This document shows positions 35,350 through 47,524 of a DNA stretch of 64,000 nucleotides, in pieces. The stretch spans positions 14,978,501 to 15,042,500 of the forward strand of contig JAYKKI010000009.1 in NCBI GenBank assembly GCA_039881145.1, given 5' to 3'. Made by a program: the position numbers and the translations under genes. The notes below the pieces were generated by a model. It was given only the letters and a program-made list of their open reading frames with translations, ran no database searches and was not told the DNA's origin. Origin of the DNA: Druceiella hillmani (lineage: Eukaryota > Arthropoda > Insecta > Lepidoptera > Hepialidae). How positions within the stretch are numbered: the stretch's first letter is position 1; each line of letters begins with the position of its first letter.

Positions 35350-36159
35350 ATGTTAATTGGTTCAGTTTTTAGTATTCTAAAATCTTTCAGTGGTACCCCT
35401 CGTACGCGTAATAATATTGATGATTTGGATAATAAAATATTCCAAATGATTTACTTTAACATGTGTTTCAGTATTATATCCGAATAAAAATTGATGGCTG
35501 AACATTTGCTTAATATTAAGAAATATTAACAGTTTATAACAGAGTATAGTCTGTGGGCAAAAAAATATTATTTTCTTTAAAAGTTCAATTCTTAGCTTTT
35601 TGTCAGTTAAGATTTCCTATGCTGCAAACCTGGTAAAATAAAAAGAGGTAAAGTGCGCGACACGCATTTTATAGAGTTCTGAAATAATTTTTGTCTTCTA
35701 AGTTTGTGAATGTGAATAAACTGAAATAATTTTTAATTTAAACTATGAAACTGATGTCGAAAACCAATTTTTCAAGGCTTCAAATCCAGCGTTACACAAC
35801 ACGAGGACGGAACACATTGAAGTTTAACATTTCTCAAATATACTTTGAATCATTAAATGAAACTTCAATTTCAATGTGCTACTTTTGTTCATTAATATGC
35901 CAGTTGAGATGGTGGGCATACTTAATTTTTCGTAACCCATTTTAATTTTTTTAAATTGTGTACTGTATTTAAATTGCAATCCTCATCTAAAACAGCAGTG
36001 GGTGAACGGACAACCTGAAATACGATCAAATTATAGAGGTTCAATACCTCATAACGTAACATTATGTTTTCATAAATTTATTTTCGTTTCAATCTATGTG
36101 TAAAATATATAAGGTATACTTTCGAAAATCCCCTTGAAAATCGGACTGAGACCAAATAT
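35350..36159. other. AT-rich stretch, no gene recognised
   Basis: The 66-codon frame at 35745-35945 has no recognised motif. The 3' inverted repeat of the mariner copy should lie near the left edge but was not seen. Confidence 0.4.
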
Positions 36160-36213
36160 CCGTGGCTAGGCCTCTCACATTGTCCGTGGCGAGGCCTTTC
36201 TCGGACGAAAGGC
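36160..36213 (+). repeat. Short direct repeat (24-bp period) ending in a hairpin
   Basis: CCGTGGCTAGGCCTCTC at 36160 recurs as CCGTGGCGAGGCCTTTCTC at 36184. The second copy runs into GCCTTTC-TCGGAC-GAAAGGC, a 7-bp stem with a 6-nt loop. Confidence 0.75.
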
Positions 36214-38337
36214 AATTTTAGATATGCAAATAAAGATTATATAATTAGAATTTGCTGTGTCGTATATCAGAAAACGAACAAACTTTATATTTGCAAAATT
36301 TCATCTTCAATGTACGTACTATTATTATCAATATAATTTCTTGTGAGTATCCTGTCCCATTCTCGAGGAACACAATTTTAGGCACAATTTTAATTGTGTC
36401 CTGGGCTCGTTAATTTTTCACTTTTTAAAATGTAGGAAATAGTTGTTCTTGGTAACTTTACTTAAAACTTTTTTTAAATTTTGTGTGGTAGGTCTCAATA
36501 AGAAGGTTTCATTATAATTAATAATATCATGTCATTACTAGTGGTTGCAAGGGTCGTCAGTCTTTGATGAATATAATAAAAATAATTTTAATATTGTTAG
36601 CCTCAGGCCGAGCGTTTGGCCGCACTAGTAATATGGAAGTATGTTATAAAAATCTTATTTGCACATATTTTTCAATGTGGAAGAAATAAATGTAAAAGAA
36701 CTATTAAGTTTTTGGAACTATATTAAAGAAGGCTAGTAAATATTCATATTGGGAGTTTTATTGCCTTCTTTCCAACTCACGCACATCGTTTGCTTCTTAA
36801 TAGTATTCCCTATGACAATAAAATACATAAAAAAAAATACTGGTTCTAGGATTCCAAACCAAAAAATCCAAAATATTCTGATTAAATTTTTTATTTTACT
36901 TACCGATATGGTCTAACTGATTTCTTTGTCGCACTAGGAAACATTAAAACTTATGCCTGTGACCACATTATCAAAATATTTAACTGTTCGCACATACATT
37001 TATGATTACACCAAAACTTAGTACATGAATACAAATTTACTATAATGGTTTACGATAATAGATCTATTATAAAATATCCGATACGCTATCTGCAACTGAC
37101 TGTAGGCGGACAGGATGCAAGAGTTTCCTGCAGAAGCTATATTTCCCTAATATTTGTCTTGGCCGTCTGTTATCCGTATTAATTGTTTAGGTCGAAATGA
37201 AATTGTGTATTCCCGTTAAAATATGGTTTTGATTCATAACCTAAATTTTATCTAAATAAGATGTCCAGATTTAAACAGGAAGGTGTCCTTTGTGGCGAGT
37301 GGGTAAATAATCAATTTAATTATAAATTCCTGCATTATATTCGTTGCTTAAGAGGACAAGTGTAATCGTCACTTGTGTCTGAAAATAAAATAATGTCTTG
37401 AAATCTTCTTTGGGCTTTCCATATAAAAACAGGATGAATTAGTTTTCGAAAGATATCATCTTTTACTAATGTATCTTGTCTTGGTTATAAATTTGTCTCT
37501 TGACAAATTAAAAGTTAGTCCAATTTTGATATCATGGAAATTCTTGAAAATCACGATCTATATTTTTTACACCCTATTTTGTATTTGACTTTCGTTTTCT
37601 TTCATTTTGTTATTATATATATTTCATCGTGTCTTATTACTTAACAAATAATAAGAAAGAGTAATCTCTTAGTTTGCTCCGATTTAGTACAAACTGTGAT
37701 TCAAATCAATTTGAACGTCAGGAAACAAACTTACATCATTACTTTATTTGAGTTAATAGTAATTTAAGTAAATGGAATATTGTCTGGGTATATTTAACAT
37801 AATAAATATATTGATTAGATTATACTATTTATTAAGGAGACAAATGAGTCAACAGCTAGAAAAGCGTCTGTTGCTTATGTCTGGTACCTTTATCAAATTA
37901 TGCAGTAATTTAGGAGTACCTATATCGCTACCTTAATAGGCAAACCAAGGAACGCCTTTTTAAATAACTTTAAAGAAAAACTATAAACTCTTCATATGAA
38001 TTGAATTATTTGTTAAAAAACGTATAGATTTCGTTAGGAGTATTGGATCATTTATTTGGATATTAACATAAAAACTAAGTTTTACCCCTTTTTTCTTTAA
38101 AAGAAGGAACCTCTTTACGTGGGTTTAAGTTGCTCCAGGTACTTGCTTATATAAGTTTAATTGAAAAAGTTTAATAATAAAGCATATCAACAAATGGTCC
38201 TGACTTCGTTTCAGTCATTTAAATTAAAACTAGGTATTAAAAACAACAGTAAATTTAACCATTACCTAACTCAATCCTTATAAATATTTCTACATTTATT
38301 GAATATAATTGACGTTAGTTTTGTAAAAATTCATTAT
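36214..38337. other. AT-rich stretch, no gene recognised
   Basis: No open frame or repeat family was recognised. Confidence 0.45.
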
Positions 38338-38536
38338 TCACAATTAAATGAAACTACGTAATGTAGTAGTATTTCCACTTTCTTTAAATTCTATACCACG
38401 ACCTAGGTTTCGTTGTATTACAACGTCTTCAGGTAGACTCACCTGAAGATATTGTAATATAACGAACCTTGGTCATGGTACGGAACTTAAAAAAAGTAAA
38501 AATAATAATACATCACGTAATTTCATTTAATTGTGA
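38338..38536. repeat. Long palindrome (foldback element), arms about 97 bp, 6-nt centre
   Basis: The left arm 38338-38434 and right arm 38441-38536 are reverse complements apart from scattered substitutions and small indels. The ends TCACAATTAAATGAAA and TTTCATTTAATTGTGA match exactly, and the centre is AGGT-AGACTC-ACCT. Inside each arm, read outward from the centre, is ACCTGAAGAC(or T)...GAAC/GAAAC...GGTC, itself able to form a small hairpin (CGTTGT-AAT-ACAACG in the left arm). No protein is encoded. It is likely a non-autonomous foldback or hairpin repeat; the class is unknown. The 12-bp repeat TCTACATTTATT occurs at 38289-38300 and 38539-38550 and might relate to insertion, although the left copy lies 37 bp outside the arm. 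Confidence 0.9.
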
Positions 38537-41105
38537 TATCTACATTTATTTAATTAGAACAGCCTATTATAGTTATTGATTTAAAAATTAAAACGTAATT
38601 AATATTACCATACTAATTAAGTAAGCCTTCTAGGAAAAGCTTTTCAGACATTGTTAAAATACCTTAAAAGGTAAGCAATTTTAAGTGTTAGTCTTTATAA
38701 GTTGTGAGTACCACTTAATTCTTTTGAAGTAAGAGTGGAAATTTCTATTCTCCTAAAATTACACATAAATATGAACATTTCAACATTTCCAAACACATTA
38801 GATTTCCTGCGGAAATGTTCATGGGTGTATTTTTCGTTTTTTTTTTCACTGCAAGCATATAAATGCATGGCATGCCCGCTTCTTCTTGCGTACATTCATT
38901 TTCTTATATCATTGCTTTATTACTATATTACTCACCATGGTTATGTTTAAAAAGGTATTAGCTATAGCGTTATTTCTTTTTTGTGATGTATACCCACCAT
39001 TGTAAATAATTATTCGCCTGGGTTGATAATATTCGGTCCTAAATGTGAAGATTTACAAAAGCCTGGCAGAAAGGGTATTTTAGGTTTCAATAATGAAATA
39101 TTTTCATTTTCTAACAATTTATAATGTCAGAAATGAGACATATTCTTGACTTCATTATCGCTATATCGTAAAATGTCAATAGACCTAGTTTGGATGGTAA
39201 GTCAATTTGCAGATGAAGTTTTGTCCTGTTTTTCCTACAACATTACTATTAAAAGATTTCTATTAAGAAATTTCTGTTATGGGTAATATCTACACAAATT
39301 TCTCGAAGTTTTTATAAATCGCCTCAAACTTTCATTTTCTTCTAATAAAATAACCGTCAGTCTATTTCTCATAGGGATTATGTAATTTGCATCGGTGTTC
39401 AATCTTTGTTTTTTCTCCAGTTTGAAATACTTCATTCCCTATAGTTGAAGTATTCAAATATATTACTGTATCTTGACCTATGAAATTAGTTAATTTTCAT
39501 TTTATAATTATTAGCAAGCTTTTTCTGGTCCAATTCTGTGCCCAAAATAACTTCAAAATATCTTCTTTTGCCTTAGTATTTACTTCATGGTATTAAAATG
39601 TATTTTAATTTACTCTGCATACAAATTAAATAAAAAAATAAAATTAATTAGTAAAAATAGTAGCAAAATAGTAGCAAATAGTAAAAATGGTAGCAAAAAC
39701 CATTTTTTAATTTTTTACATTACAGACTGCTAATAAATTTTGAGAGCTAATTTTGTCAAGAAAAATTGTGATAAGCGATAATCATAACTTCGTTTAAAAC
39801 TTCCCGTTCAAATTAATATACAATTATTTCAATGTTTTAGTTAAATGTTGATAAAAAAGATTTTAAAAAGTGGACACAATTCTCAAAGGCACAATATTTC
39901 CGACTTGTATATTAAAAATAATAGGCCGGTTGGGCCTTTAAAAAATAATTGCGTCATATTGAATATCATTTACATACATTCAATTATTGGTAACGCATTT
40001 AAAAGATCAAATAAGTGGTAATAAGGGTTGTATGCCAGTATCTTCTTACTTTAATTATTTTATAGGAGTTATGCAGTTAAAAATTTATGTTCTTTTATTT
40101 TTAACGCACAATATAATATCAAATAGTAATTTTCAAGGAAAATTATAGTTACGGGTTTTTCTCACAGTGTGTAAAAAATATTCTATATTTAATAGCCTCA
40201 GATATTTGTTAATATAAATTTATTATTGAAGTTTGTATCAACATAATATCAAAGGCTATTTATTTCTTTGCTATGTATACTTTTATGCACGTAAGGTCTG
40301 TGATATGTTTCGTGCTTAAACATTGAAAATATAGACACAAAATTTAATTTAATTTTTTCAACTGAGTTTCAATAAAAAATTGAAACTGATACGGATGAAT
40401 ATCCTAACAAATGATTAACTCCACCCAAATAATAAAACGGTTCGTATTAACATAGCTACCTAAAAATACAATTTCTTTTTAGACAATTTCAGCTTATTTA
40501 TTTTGGATCAAATAAAAATATATTTAAAGAAAATGTGCCGTCATTTGAATCATATTTTTACGAAATAAAAATCTCTTATCTCGTAACGTTAAAATGACCA
40601 TATCGGAAACATTTATATACTTTGGGAGCGTTCATCTCCTTTCCGGAATGCGGAAGTTAGACATTTTTTTTCCGGTATAAATATTTATACCTTATTCACA
40701 TAATGCGAGTATAAGTTGCTTGCAGTAAAATTACTTTAAAATTTCGCGTTTAAAATTTCGTTATTACTTTTATATCACAACTTTAATGCATCTTTTCATG
40801 TTTATAACTATTTTAATTATAGCATGAAATAGACGCCCAACAATTTAAAAAAAAAATTATATTTTTGAACTAATAAACATTACGTAAATGATTTTAATGA
40901 TTAATCAATCGTCCCGGATCTTCGAAGTGGTAAATAAAAAACAAGGGTTTATTCTACTTACATAGGAATCTAATATCACTTCTCAAACCTCTAAGAAAAT
41001 GGATACTTTTCTACGGTAAGGGTTATTTACCCATATGCAATTTTTGTGGTGGGGATAGTCGGCCTTTGAAATAAACCGATTTGTGAATAGTTACCACTAT
41101 TTAAC
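38537..41105. other. AT-rich stretch, no gene recognised
   Basis: The overlapping frames at 38695-38950 have no recognised domain. A short degenerate tandem of ATAGTAGCAAA-like units lies at about 39655-39695. Nothing else was found. Confidence 0.4.
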
Positions 41106-41301
41106 TTAATTTTCTTTTTCGAAATGTTTGCACCCGTAACGTCGTTTCTATGTTTTTGCTGGTATTCTATACCAACGGGTTATTCAGTTTTAGGCAAGTT
41201 CACCGTTATCCATAGCCTCCATGGCTTTTATCAATGCGTCTTGGGTCGACTCAGCTTACCACTGAGCACCTCGTTTCCTCGTGCACTTGTGTAGTACTGT
41301 C
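41106..41301 (-). pseudogene. Pipsqueak/pogo-type helix-turn-helix remnant of a DNA transposon
   Basis: In one minus-strand frame broken by four internal stops the sequence reads CTRKRGAQW (from 41285), then DALIKAMEAMDNGELA, then TRWYRIPAKT, KRRYGCKHFEKEN. This matches the HTH_psq/pogo N-terminal DNA-binding pattern 'RGxQW(S/T)xExLxxAxxA...G....A.R.Y.IPxxTLxRR'. That domain binds the terminal repeats of pogo-like transposons and is also found in BTB-psq factors and CENP-B-like proteins. The domesticated forms keep an open frame, so with stops at the ends of helices this copy is dead. No DDE catalytic segment was recognised downstream (lower coordinates). A 69-codon minus frame at 41231-41440 is a shifted-frame shadow of this region. 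Confidence 0.72.
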
Positions 41302-43371
41302 TGTTACAAAACGAAAGTGAGGCCTCTGTTCCTTTTGATTGGGATGAATTCACTTTGTTCTTTAAAAAAGAACAATAAATTAGATGATAAAGATAATACA
41401 AATTTAATACTTTAGTAATTACACAATAAAAATAAAACATTCACTTTATTCACCTCGTAAAATAAAAAAGTTGAAATCCGGATAAAATGGTAGTGGTCCA
41501 TAATAAGCGATCAATGTTCTAAATACGAATATCTTTTGGACACGTCTTGTCCTCTCCGTTGACTCGCTCGCACTGAGGCTCAGATAATGTTACTTTCCTA
41601 ATATGCTATAAAACTTGTCAATGCGTGTCTCTAAATATGTCGAGTTTCTATTGAGACTGATCTATTCTCCTAAGACAATTATTTCACTTTTACTCTAAAT
41701 TCTAAAATTTCCTAAAGTAGCCGAACATGGTTAATGCAATATTTTGAGAATTTCAATAAATTAATCTGAAATTTTTTAAGGTGAAAAATAATAACACCAT
41801 TAATAATCTTTAAGGTTAACAACGATTAATAAAAATATAGTATCGATATGAATTCACGCGCTCTGAATTTTATGAAGCTTTTGTCAAGACTCTTTTCTTT
41901 GTAAGTTTTTCGGTTAAACTTCAATTTAGGGCAAAAAAAAATTCGAAAATTTTTGATTTTACGAAAATTTATGCTTAATTAAGGTATATGACTTAATCAC
42001 TTACTTATTTTAAGTTAGTTAATATAATAGTTAACCCAAATTACACATTTTTTTCTGATTCTAAAATAAGACCAATCCATGATTCTAAAAAGTAACCAAT
42101 TGGTTATCGATTGGATTCAAACAGTACGTTTTAAGACAATAGATAACAGATTAACGCTAAATAAAAATTTTCCATGAAAAAAATATTTTCGCGCATCACG
42201 TCAAGTCTTGTTTTGAAAATTAGATGTAAGTGCTTCTTGAGAGGAAACTGAGACTCTTTTTTTTATTTTGAATATCACTTTGCAAAATATTACGCCTAAA
42301 TTAAATTCATAATCTCTCCCTGCTTTCAATAACTATTGAAGCTATTCAAAATTAGTTGCAGCATCCCCTAATTAATTAATTTATTTAAAGACTCTTTTCC
42401 AGATTTCACATGCACATTTATGGTCAACTCACAAAGAGGGGGCTAATTTCCAAATTCGTATTATATGGATACAACAAATTTTTAAGTCAAAAATTCCTGT
42501 CAATTATTGCATACATTAATTTTGCATACATGCAAAATTACCCTAACATAATTTAAGAAATTTTTTTAAAATATAAATGCAAAAAAAATTTATAATGACA
42601 CACAGTTCACGAATTACGTGAAGCGTATATGAAATAAAATATGAGCGCATAAAATGAAGAATAAATATCATGTTTTCTCTAATAATTTTAAGCTTATTGA
42701 CTTTTTCCTTATTTTGAAACCTTTTATCTATAATCTCATTCGTTATAATATTGCACCCATAAACTTTTACTTGACTATTGTTTACGAAATCATAATTTTA
42801 TCTTTGATCGTAGAACCGTATTAAATAGATACAACAAATTTCAACTTAATAATTTCAAATATTCACTTAGTATTAGAAATTGAAATATGGATGCATTTCT
42901 ATAATAGGGTTTATGTTTTCGACGGAATTCATAAAAAAACAATTAAATGAGCTCATTTGTGTCCGAAACATAGAATTGTACGTGACAATGTAAAATGTTA
43001 ATTATAAGTGTCAATGCACTACGCGTTTCTTGTAGTAGGATATGTAAGTAATAATAATAAAACCATATTACATGCTTTAGTAATATAATTATAATAAAAC
43101 CCTATTATATACTTTAGTAATTAAGTATGATGTAATTATAAAGTTAATAACTTTTCTTCGTTTCTGGTCTGGTTTCCATCTCATATAGGTGGATATGCCA
43201 GGAAAAATATAATGCAATCAAAATAACTGAAAATAAATAAATAAATCAAAATCATAAGGATATTTCTCTTTGACTTAAAATCAAATTTGGAAAAAGCTAC
43301 TCATAACACAAGTAATAGTAAATTCCGTTACATTGTATTTATATAACAAAAAAAAAGTTTTTTTAATTATA
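41302..43371. other. AT-rich stretch with short repeats, no gene
   Basis: Contains an 11-bp inverted repeat TAATTTTGCAT-AC-ATGCAAAATTA at 42517-42540. A two-copy tandem with 37-bp period lies at 43054-43127 (ATAATAAAACCATATTACAT and ATAATAAAACCCTATTATAT). The segments at about 42458 and 42817, each containing GATACAACAAATTT, may be an old duplicate. No open frame or domain was found. Confidence 0.45.
43151..43208 (+). repeat. Short dispersed repeat, partner of 43599-43652
   Basis: CTTCGTTTCTGGTCTGGTTT and CATCTCATATAGGTGGATAT align with CTTCGCTTCTGGTTATATTT and CTTCTCATATAGGCCGATAT about 445 bp downstream. Confidence 0.6.
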
Positions 43372-43406
43372 TTAGAACGAAAGTAGGCAATCTACTTTCG
43401 TTCTAA
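43372..43406. repeat. Perfect inverted repeat, 15-bp arms, 5-nt loop
   Basis: TTAGAACGAAAGTAG (43372-43386), loop GCAAT, CTACTTTCGTTCTAA (43392-43406). The right arm is followed by an A-run, not a T-run. Function is unknown. Confidence 0.95.
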
Positions 43407-44873
43407 AAAATTAAAATTTTGTAAATAGTTTAATAGGAATATCAAGAATCATTAAATGTTAATAAATACCTAAATATATGCGGAACTCTCGTAGTGCGAA
43501 TTTCACTCCTGCTTGGCAGGTTTTTTGTCATTAAAGTCAATATCACTTAAGTTCTTTTATTTTTCTTCTTGACATTCCCTTTTCTCTGATTGCCGTACTC
43601 TTCGCTTCTGGTTATATTTTCTTCTCATATAGGCCGATATTTCTGAAAATGTGATTTTTCAATTTTAAAAAATCATAAAATTTTGATTATTCTTGTTAAG
43701 GCCCTCGCGTAAGCTATCACTTGAGATTTTGTTAAAACTTCTTAAAGGCTTTCCATCAACATCTTGATTGTAGCGACCTAGCTTAACGCTTTTACGAGGT
43801 AGACCGCCTGTAAGACATGCAAACTTAAATATTTTGGCTCTTTCGCACAATACCGTTATGCTCTTAGATTACGTCAATTTTTGAAATAGTTTAACTAGTT
43901 AGAACCATAAAAGAGTAAGCTTTCTGAATTTCATAATTATTTGATACATAACTTCCTATCGGTCCATTATTCACAGTTATCGTGTTACGAAACTCAGCAT
44001 AATTGCGCTGCATCGAAAATGTTTACATAGCTACCAAAGCGAATTTCAAGATATTTTCACATTAAAATCATATAACTTAAGCAAATAAATTTCAAAACAA
44101 AGTTTTTCATTATATTTAGCATTTATAGAGACTTAGTGTACTTTTTATTATATATCTAATCCCTCGAAATTCCCCAAAATATCATTTCACTAATAGTACA
44201 TCATTAAATTAAGAAACTCCACGCATAGGATCAGTGATACGAACAAGCGTACTAGACCGAAATAATACTTCGAATTTACCCCATTTTATTTTTAAAGGAC
44301 ATTTGAAAGGCAAATACATTAAGAGTATTTACTAACTGTACATTTATTCCAATCGAACAATTTAATAGATTGGCTGGTTTGATATTACATTCTATTGATT
44401 CTGTCAAGAGCAACAGTATTATGTTTTTCTAGCAATTTCGTAGTATATAAATGTTACTCAATATCTTGAATATTTATATAATAATCTGGATATCTATGTA
44501 GGGTTTCTTAGGTCTAAGTGAAAGAGTATGGATAAATGAGATTTGAGTTTCATTTCATTTATAAAGTCTTTCATCTTATATTTGGTAACAGTTTTATAAA
44601 ATTTCCGCAAAAACATTTTCTCTTAAAAAAATTAGCTCGTACTAAAAATGAATTATTTTTATTAAAATGAATGGATAATAGTTTCTTTTGTCATTAATCT
44701 TTTTGATGCGAAATTAACCCAAATGGTCGCGCCACACGCGATGCCGTATAGTATTTTTTTATTTATGCTCGGTATTTATAAAGTTTTGATCAAGCTCCAT
44801 ATATTTTTTGTAGTTACACTTAATCCTTTATGCAAAAAACAAAAACAAAATTCATAAATATCGTACTTAAAAC
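43407..44873. other. AT-rich stretch with an unrecognised small frame
   Basis: Contains the second copy of the short dispersed repeat (43599-43652). The minus frame at 43665-43850 (61 codons) reads somewhat protein-like (CLTGGLPRKSVKLGRYNQDV) but matches nothing I know. Confidence 0.4.
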
Positions 44874-44907
44874 TCTCAAACTTGTATCGTAACCTCTTTT
44901 TTAGCGG
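44874..44907 (+). repeat. Fragment shared with the left edge of dispersed repeat copy 2
   Basis: CTCAAACTTGTATCGTAACC then TCTTTTTTAGCGGT matches 47525-47558 with three differences. It shows that the copy-2 family, or the element it landed in, has a second truncated copy here. Confidence 0.8.
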
Positions 44908-46157
44908 TGCTAGTAATGAATGTATTAAAACGAAGATTTATTACGCTATGAAAAAAGACCAGTTAATTGTCAAATTCAATAAAAGTTTGAATTAAAATCA
45001 CATAACCACTTTAATTTTGTTATTTGATTACCAAGCAATTAATTTTAAAAAACGTTCACATAATGGATAATAATAAAATTTATACTGATATTTCTTGTAA
45101 TATTCAGATTATTTACTTGAATAATTGTCCAAAAAAAAAATTGGAAAATTTTGGAAAACTGCCTTCTTTGAGTACATAATTATAATGTAATGAGCTATCA
45201 GTCCCCGCCTTATAATCTGCTTATTTGATTATTCCGAAAATCATTCACAATTTTCTTTACCTCAATATGTCGTTAACAGTTGTACAAACACATCAAAGAC
45301 TGATAATTTTTAAGTGGCTTAAACAAAATAAATATTTACCTGCGTAATTGAAATAAAAGAATAAAAAAAATTACGAATTTTTTATTAGCTTCATTTCTGT
45401 TGTCCGGTAGTTAAAAATTGTTAATGCAATAATTATCTCAAGAGATAAAACTAAGATTTCTGTAATCGCACGGAAGTGACTTTAACAAATTTCAAAAGTT
45501 TAAAAAAGTCTTATTTAGAATTAAGTATATATATTTTACTCAACATTACGACCATTTCTTAGTAAATCTGAAACTTCTGTATTAAATTAAAAACATTCCG
45601 CACAAATGAAACCTATCGAAAACAATTTTCCTTTCAGAATATAAGCCCAAGCGCATTTTCCGAGAGGGCCTTTCGAAAAATAACGAAAATTAACTCGCAC
45701 TCTATGTCGATGACGTAAACAAAGTGAAGTCTTGCTAGGGAGTTAATTAATATTGGGGTAACTCGTAATGAATCCTTTGCCTGAACCGTCCCGGGAAATT
45801 AGATGCCTTATCATATTTTTTTTGTATTCATTACCGATAGATTGAGAGGAGTCTTATAAGGCTTGCCACTAGGTCACACCATATTGAAATTGATGAAATG
45901 ATCAACACATTTCCATATATAATTTTCTTATATGTATCTATCTTTCGTTAGTAACTAAAGTTATGTACATAAATTTTTATATGACGTAATGGCAAAATAT
46001 CATATTTTTTATCGTATTTCCGTAAATCTTATCTTTTCCCAGCAATACTGATGTCAATATAATATTAACCATATTATATTTCCATGAGTGTTATGAATAT
46101 TACGTTAAATCATTAAAAGTGTCCTTATCCTAATATATTTTTGTTTCCATATATTCT
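44908..46157. other. AT-rich stretch with a GC-richer island at 45630-45850
   Basis: The island contains GAGAGGGCCTTTCGAAAAAT, CTCTATGTCGATGACGTAAA and GAACCGTCCCGGGAAATTAG. It has no open frame. No gene was seen in the rest. Confidence 0.4.
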
Positions 46158-46160
46158 GTA

Positions 46161-46242
<82 letters not shown>
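46158..46242. repeat. (TA)n tract with internal (TG)n
   Basis: Long TA alternation, interrupted by ATGTGTGTGTGTGTAT near 46203-46219, then TA again. The frame at 46208-46438 begins in this tract and is not a gene. Confidence 0.95.
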
Positions 46243-46244
46243 CA

Positions 46245-46582
46245 CCATGGTTCAAAATATAAACAAGTATCCAATTTTTTTTAAGTACACAAATATTAAT
46301 TCTTTACAAAGAACTTTTGCTTCATTACTATTTATTAATCGAAAATCTTATTTTTCATTGGAAAAAAAAAATATTTTTATCTACACGCTCACAACATTCG
46401 ATATCTCCATACATCATTTAATAAATTTTCCGAAATAAACTTTTCAATCATAGTACATTTGTTTCTATATTTTAGATAATTCATTAACGAAATACTTTTC
46501 GCGGAGATATACTTTTAGATGGAAATATTCTACTTGTATACTTAAAAAAATTGGATACTTGTTTATACTTCAAACCATCGTC
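46245..46582. mobile_element. MITE-like inverted-repeat element between (TA)n tracts
   Basis: The left arm from 46245 (CCATGGTTCAAAATATAAAC) is complementary to the right arm ending at about 46579 (GTTTATACTTCAAACCATCG). The arms pair for about 50 bp with few mismatches, including a perfectly complementary core of more than 20 bp around AAGTATCCAATTTTTTT. The interior is AT-rich and non-coding. Short size, inverted termini and flanking TA repeats fit a Tc1/mariner-type MITE inserted at TA. The family is unknown and no second copy was seen. Confidence 0.7.
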
Positions 46583-46592
46583 ATTTGAAACT

Positions 46593-46594
46593 AA

Positions 46595-46664
<70 letters not shown>

Positions 46665-46682
46665 ATGTTTGTGTATGTATAT
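46593..46682. repeat. (TA)n tract with (TG)n
   Basis: TA alternation from about 46593, then (TG)n and GTATG repeats to about 46682. Frames at 46484-46687, 46551-46826 and 46585-46770 read through this tract and are not genes. Confidence 0.95.
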
Positions 46683-47054
46683 AACACTATTTACATACAA
46701 ATATTATATAACTTATCTTACAAATTTCAAGGTTTTTTGTACTTTAGAAGTGATCGGTATTCTTCAGTGAATCAACGAACATCAAAATCAGCAATTTTGG
46801 AGGTTCATATCAAGAACACCCAATAAAACCAGATGCATGAAAATTTATTGAAATAATATTAAGATAACAAAGTGGATAACAAAAATCATTAATGTTGCCT
46901 ACCTTCTTTCATCAAAAAACCCGCCGAGTACTTAGATAATAACAAAAATTACTAATTGAGTTAGGATATTGGAACTTATACGATTTAATATAAATTTCGA
47001 TCATAAATTCATAATGCGTTAGTCGACGAAAGGTGAATATATTATTTTTAATTC
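46683..47054. other. AT-rich stretch between TA tracts, no gene
   Basis: Nothing was recognised. Confidence 0.45.
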
Positions 47055-47064
47055 TATATATACG

Positions 47065-47115
<51 letters not shown>

Positions 47116-47168
47116 GTATGTATATATATATATATATATATATATAAATATATATACATATATAAATG
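47055..47168. repeat. Compound (TA)n/(TATG)n tract
   Basis: TA runs separated by ACGTATGTAT, ACATAT and ATGTATGTAT, ending about 47168. Third long TA tract within 1 kb. Confidence 0.95.
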
Positions 47169-47524
47169 TATGCGTATAATGTCAAATTAATATGACTACT
47201 TTCCTATAAGAATGTGTTACCTTTATAAGAATACATCCTTGGTCAAAGAGTCTTAGTTTATTACTCTTACCAACAAGGTTCGAAAATATTTTAAGCAGAT
47301 GTGAAATTATCCCTTAATCCAACACCTATTTTTATTACCGTATAAAGAAAATGCATTTATCGATACAAATCATTGAATATTTCCATTAATAAATATATAT
47401 TCAAGTTCTATATTAAATCCCTAATCATGCACATGAAAATAAGAAATACTTGTTTGTATTGTCATTGTTCATTACAAACCGATTTTAGTTTTATGGTACA
47501 CATAATAGTATCTGCATCGCTATT

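Noticed and set aside
38289..38550. TCTACATTTATT direct repeats as target-site duplication of the palindrome
   Set aside because: The left copy is 37 bp outside the arm, so it does not abut the element; recorded but not accepted as a target-site duplication.
46208..46826. Several open frames rich in Ile-Tyr and Cys-Val repeats
   Set aside because: They are translations of (TA)n and (TG)n microsatellites.
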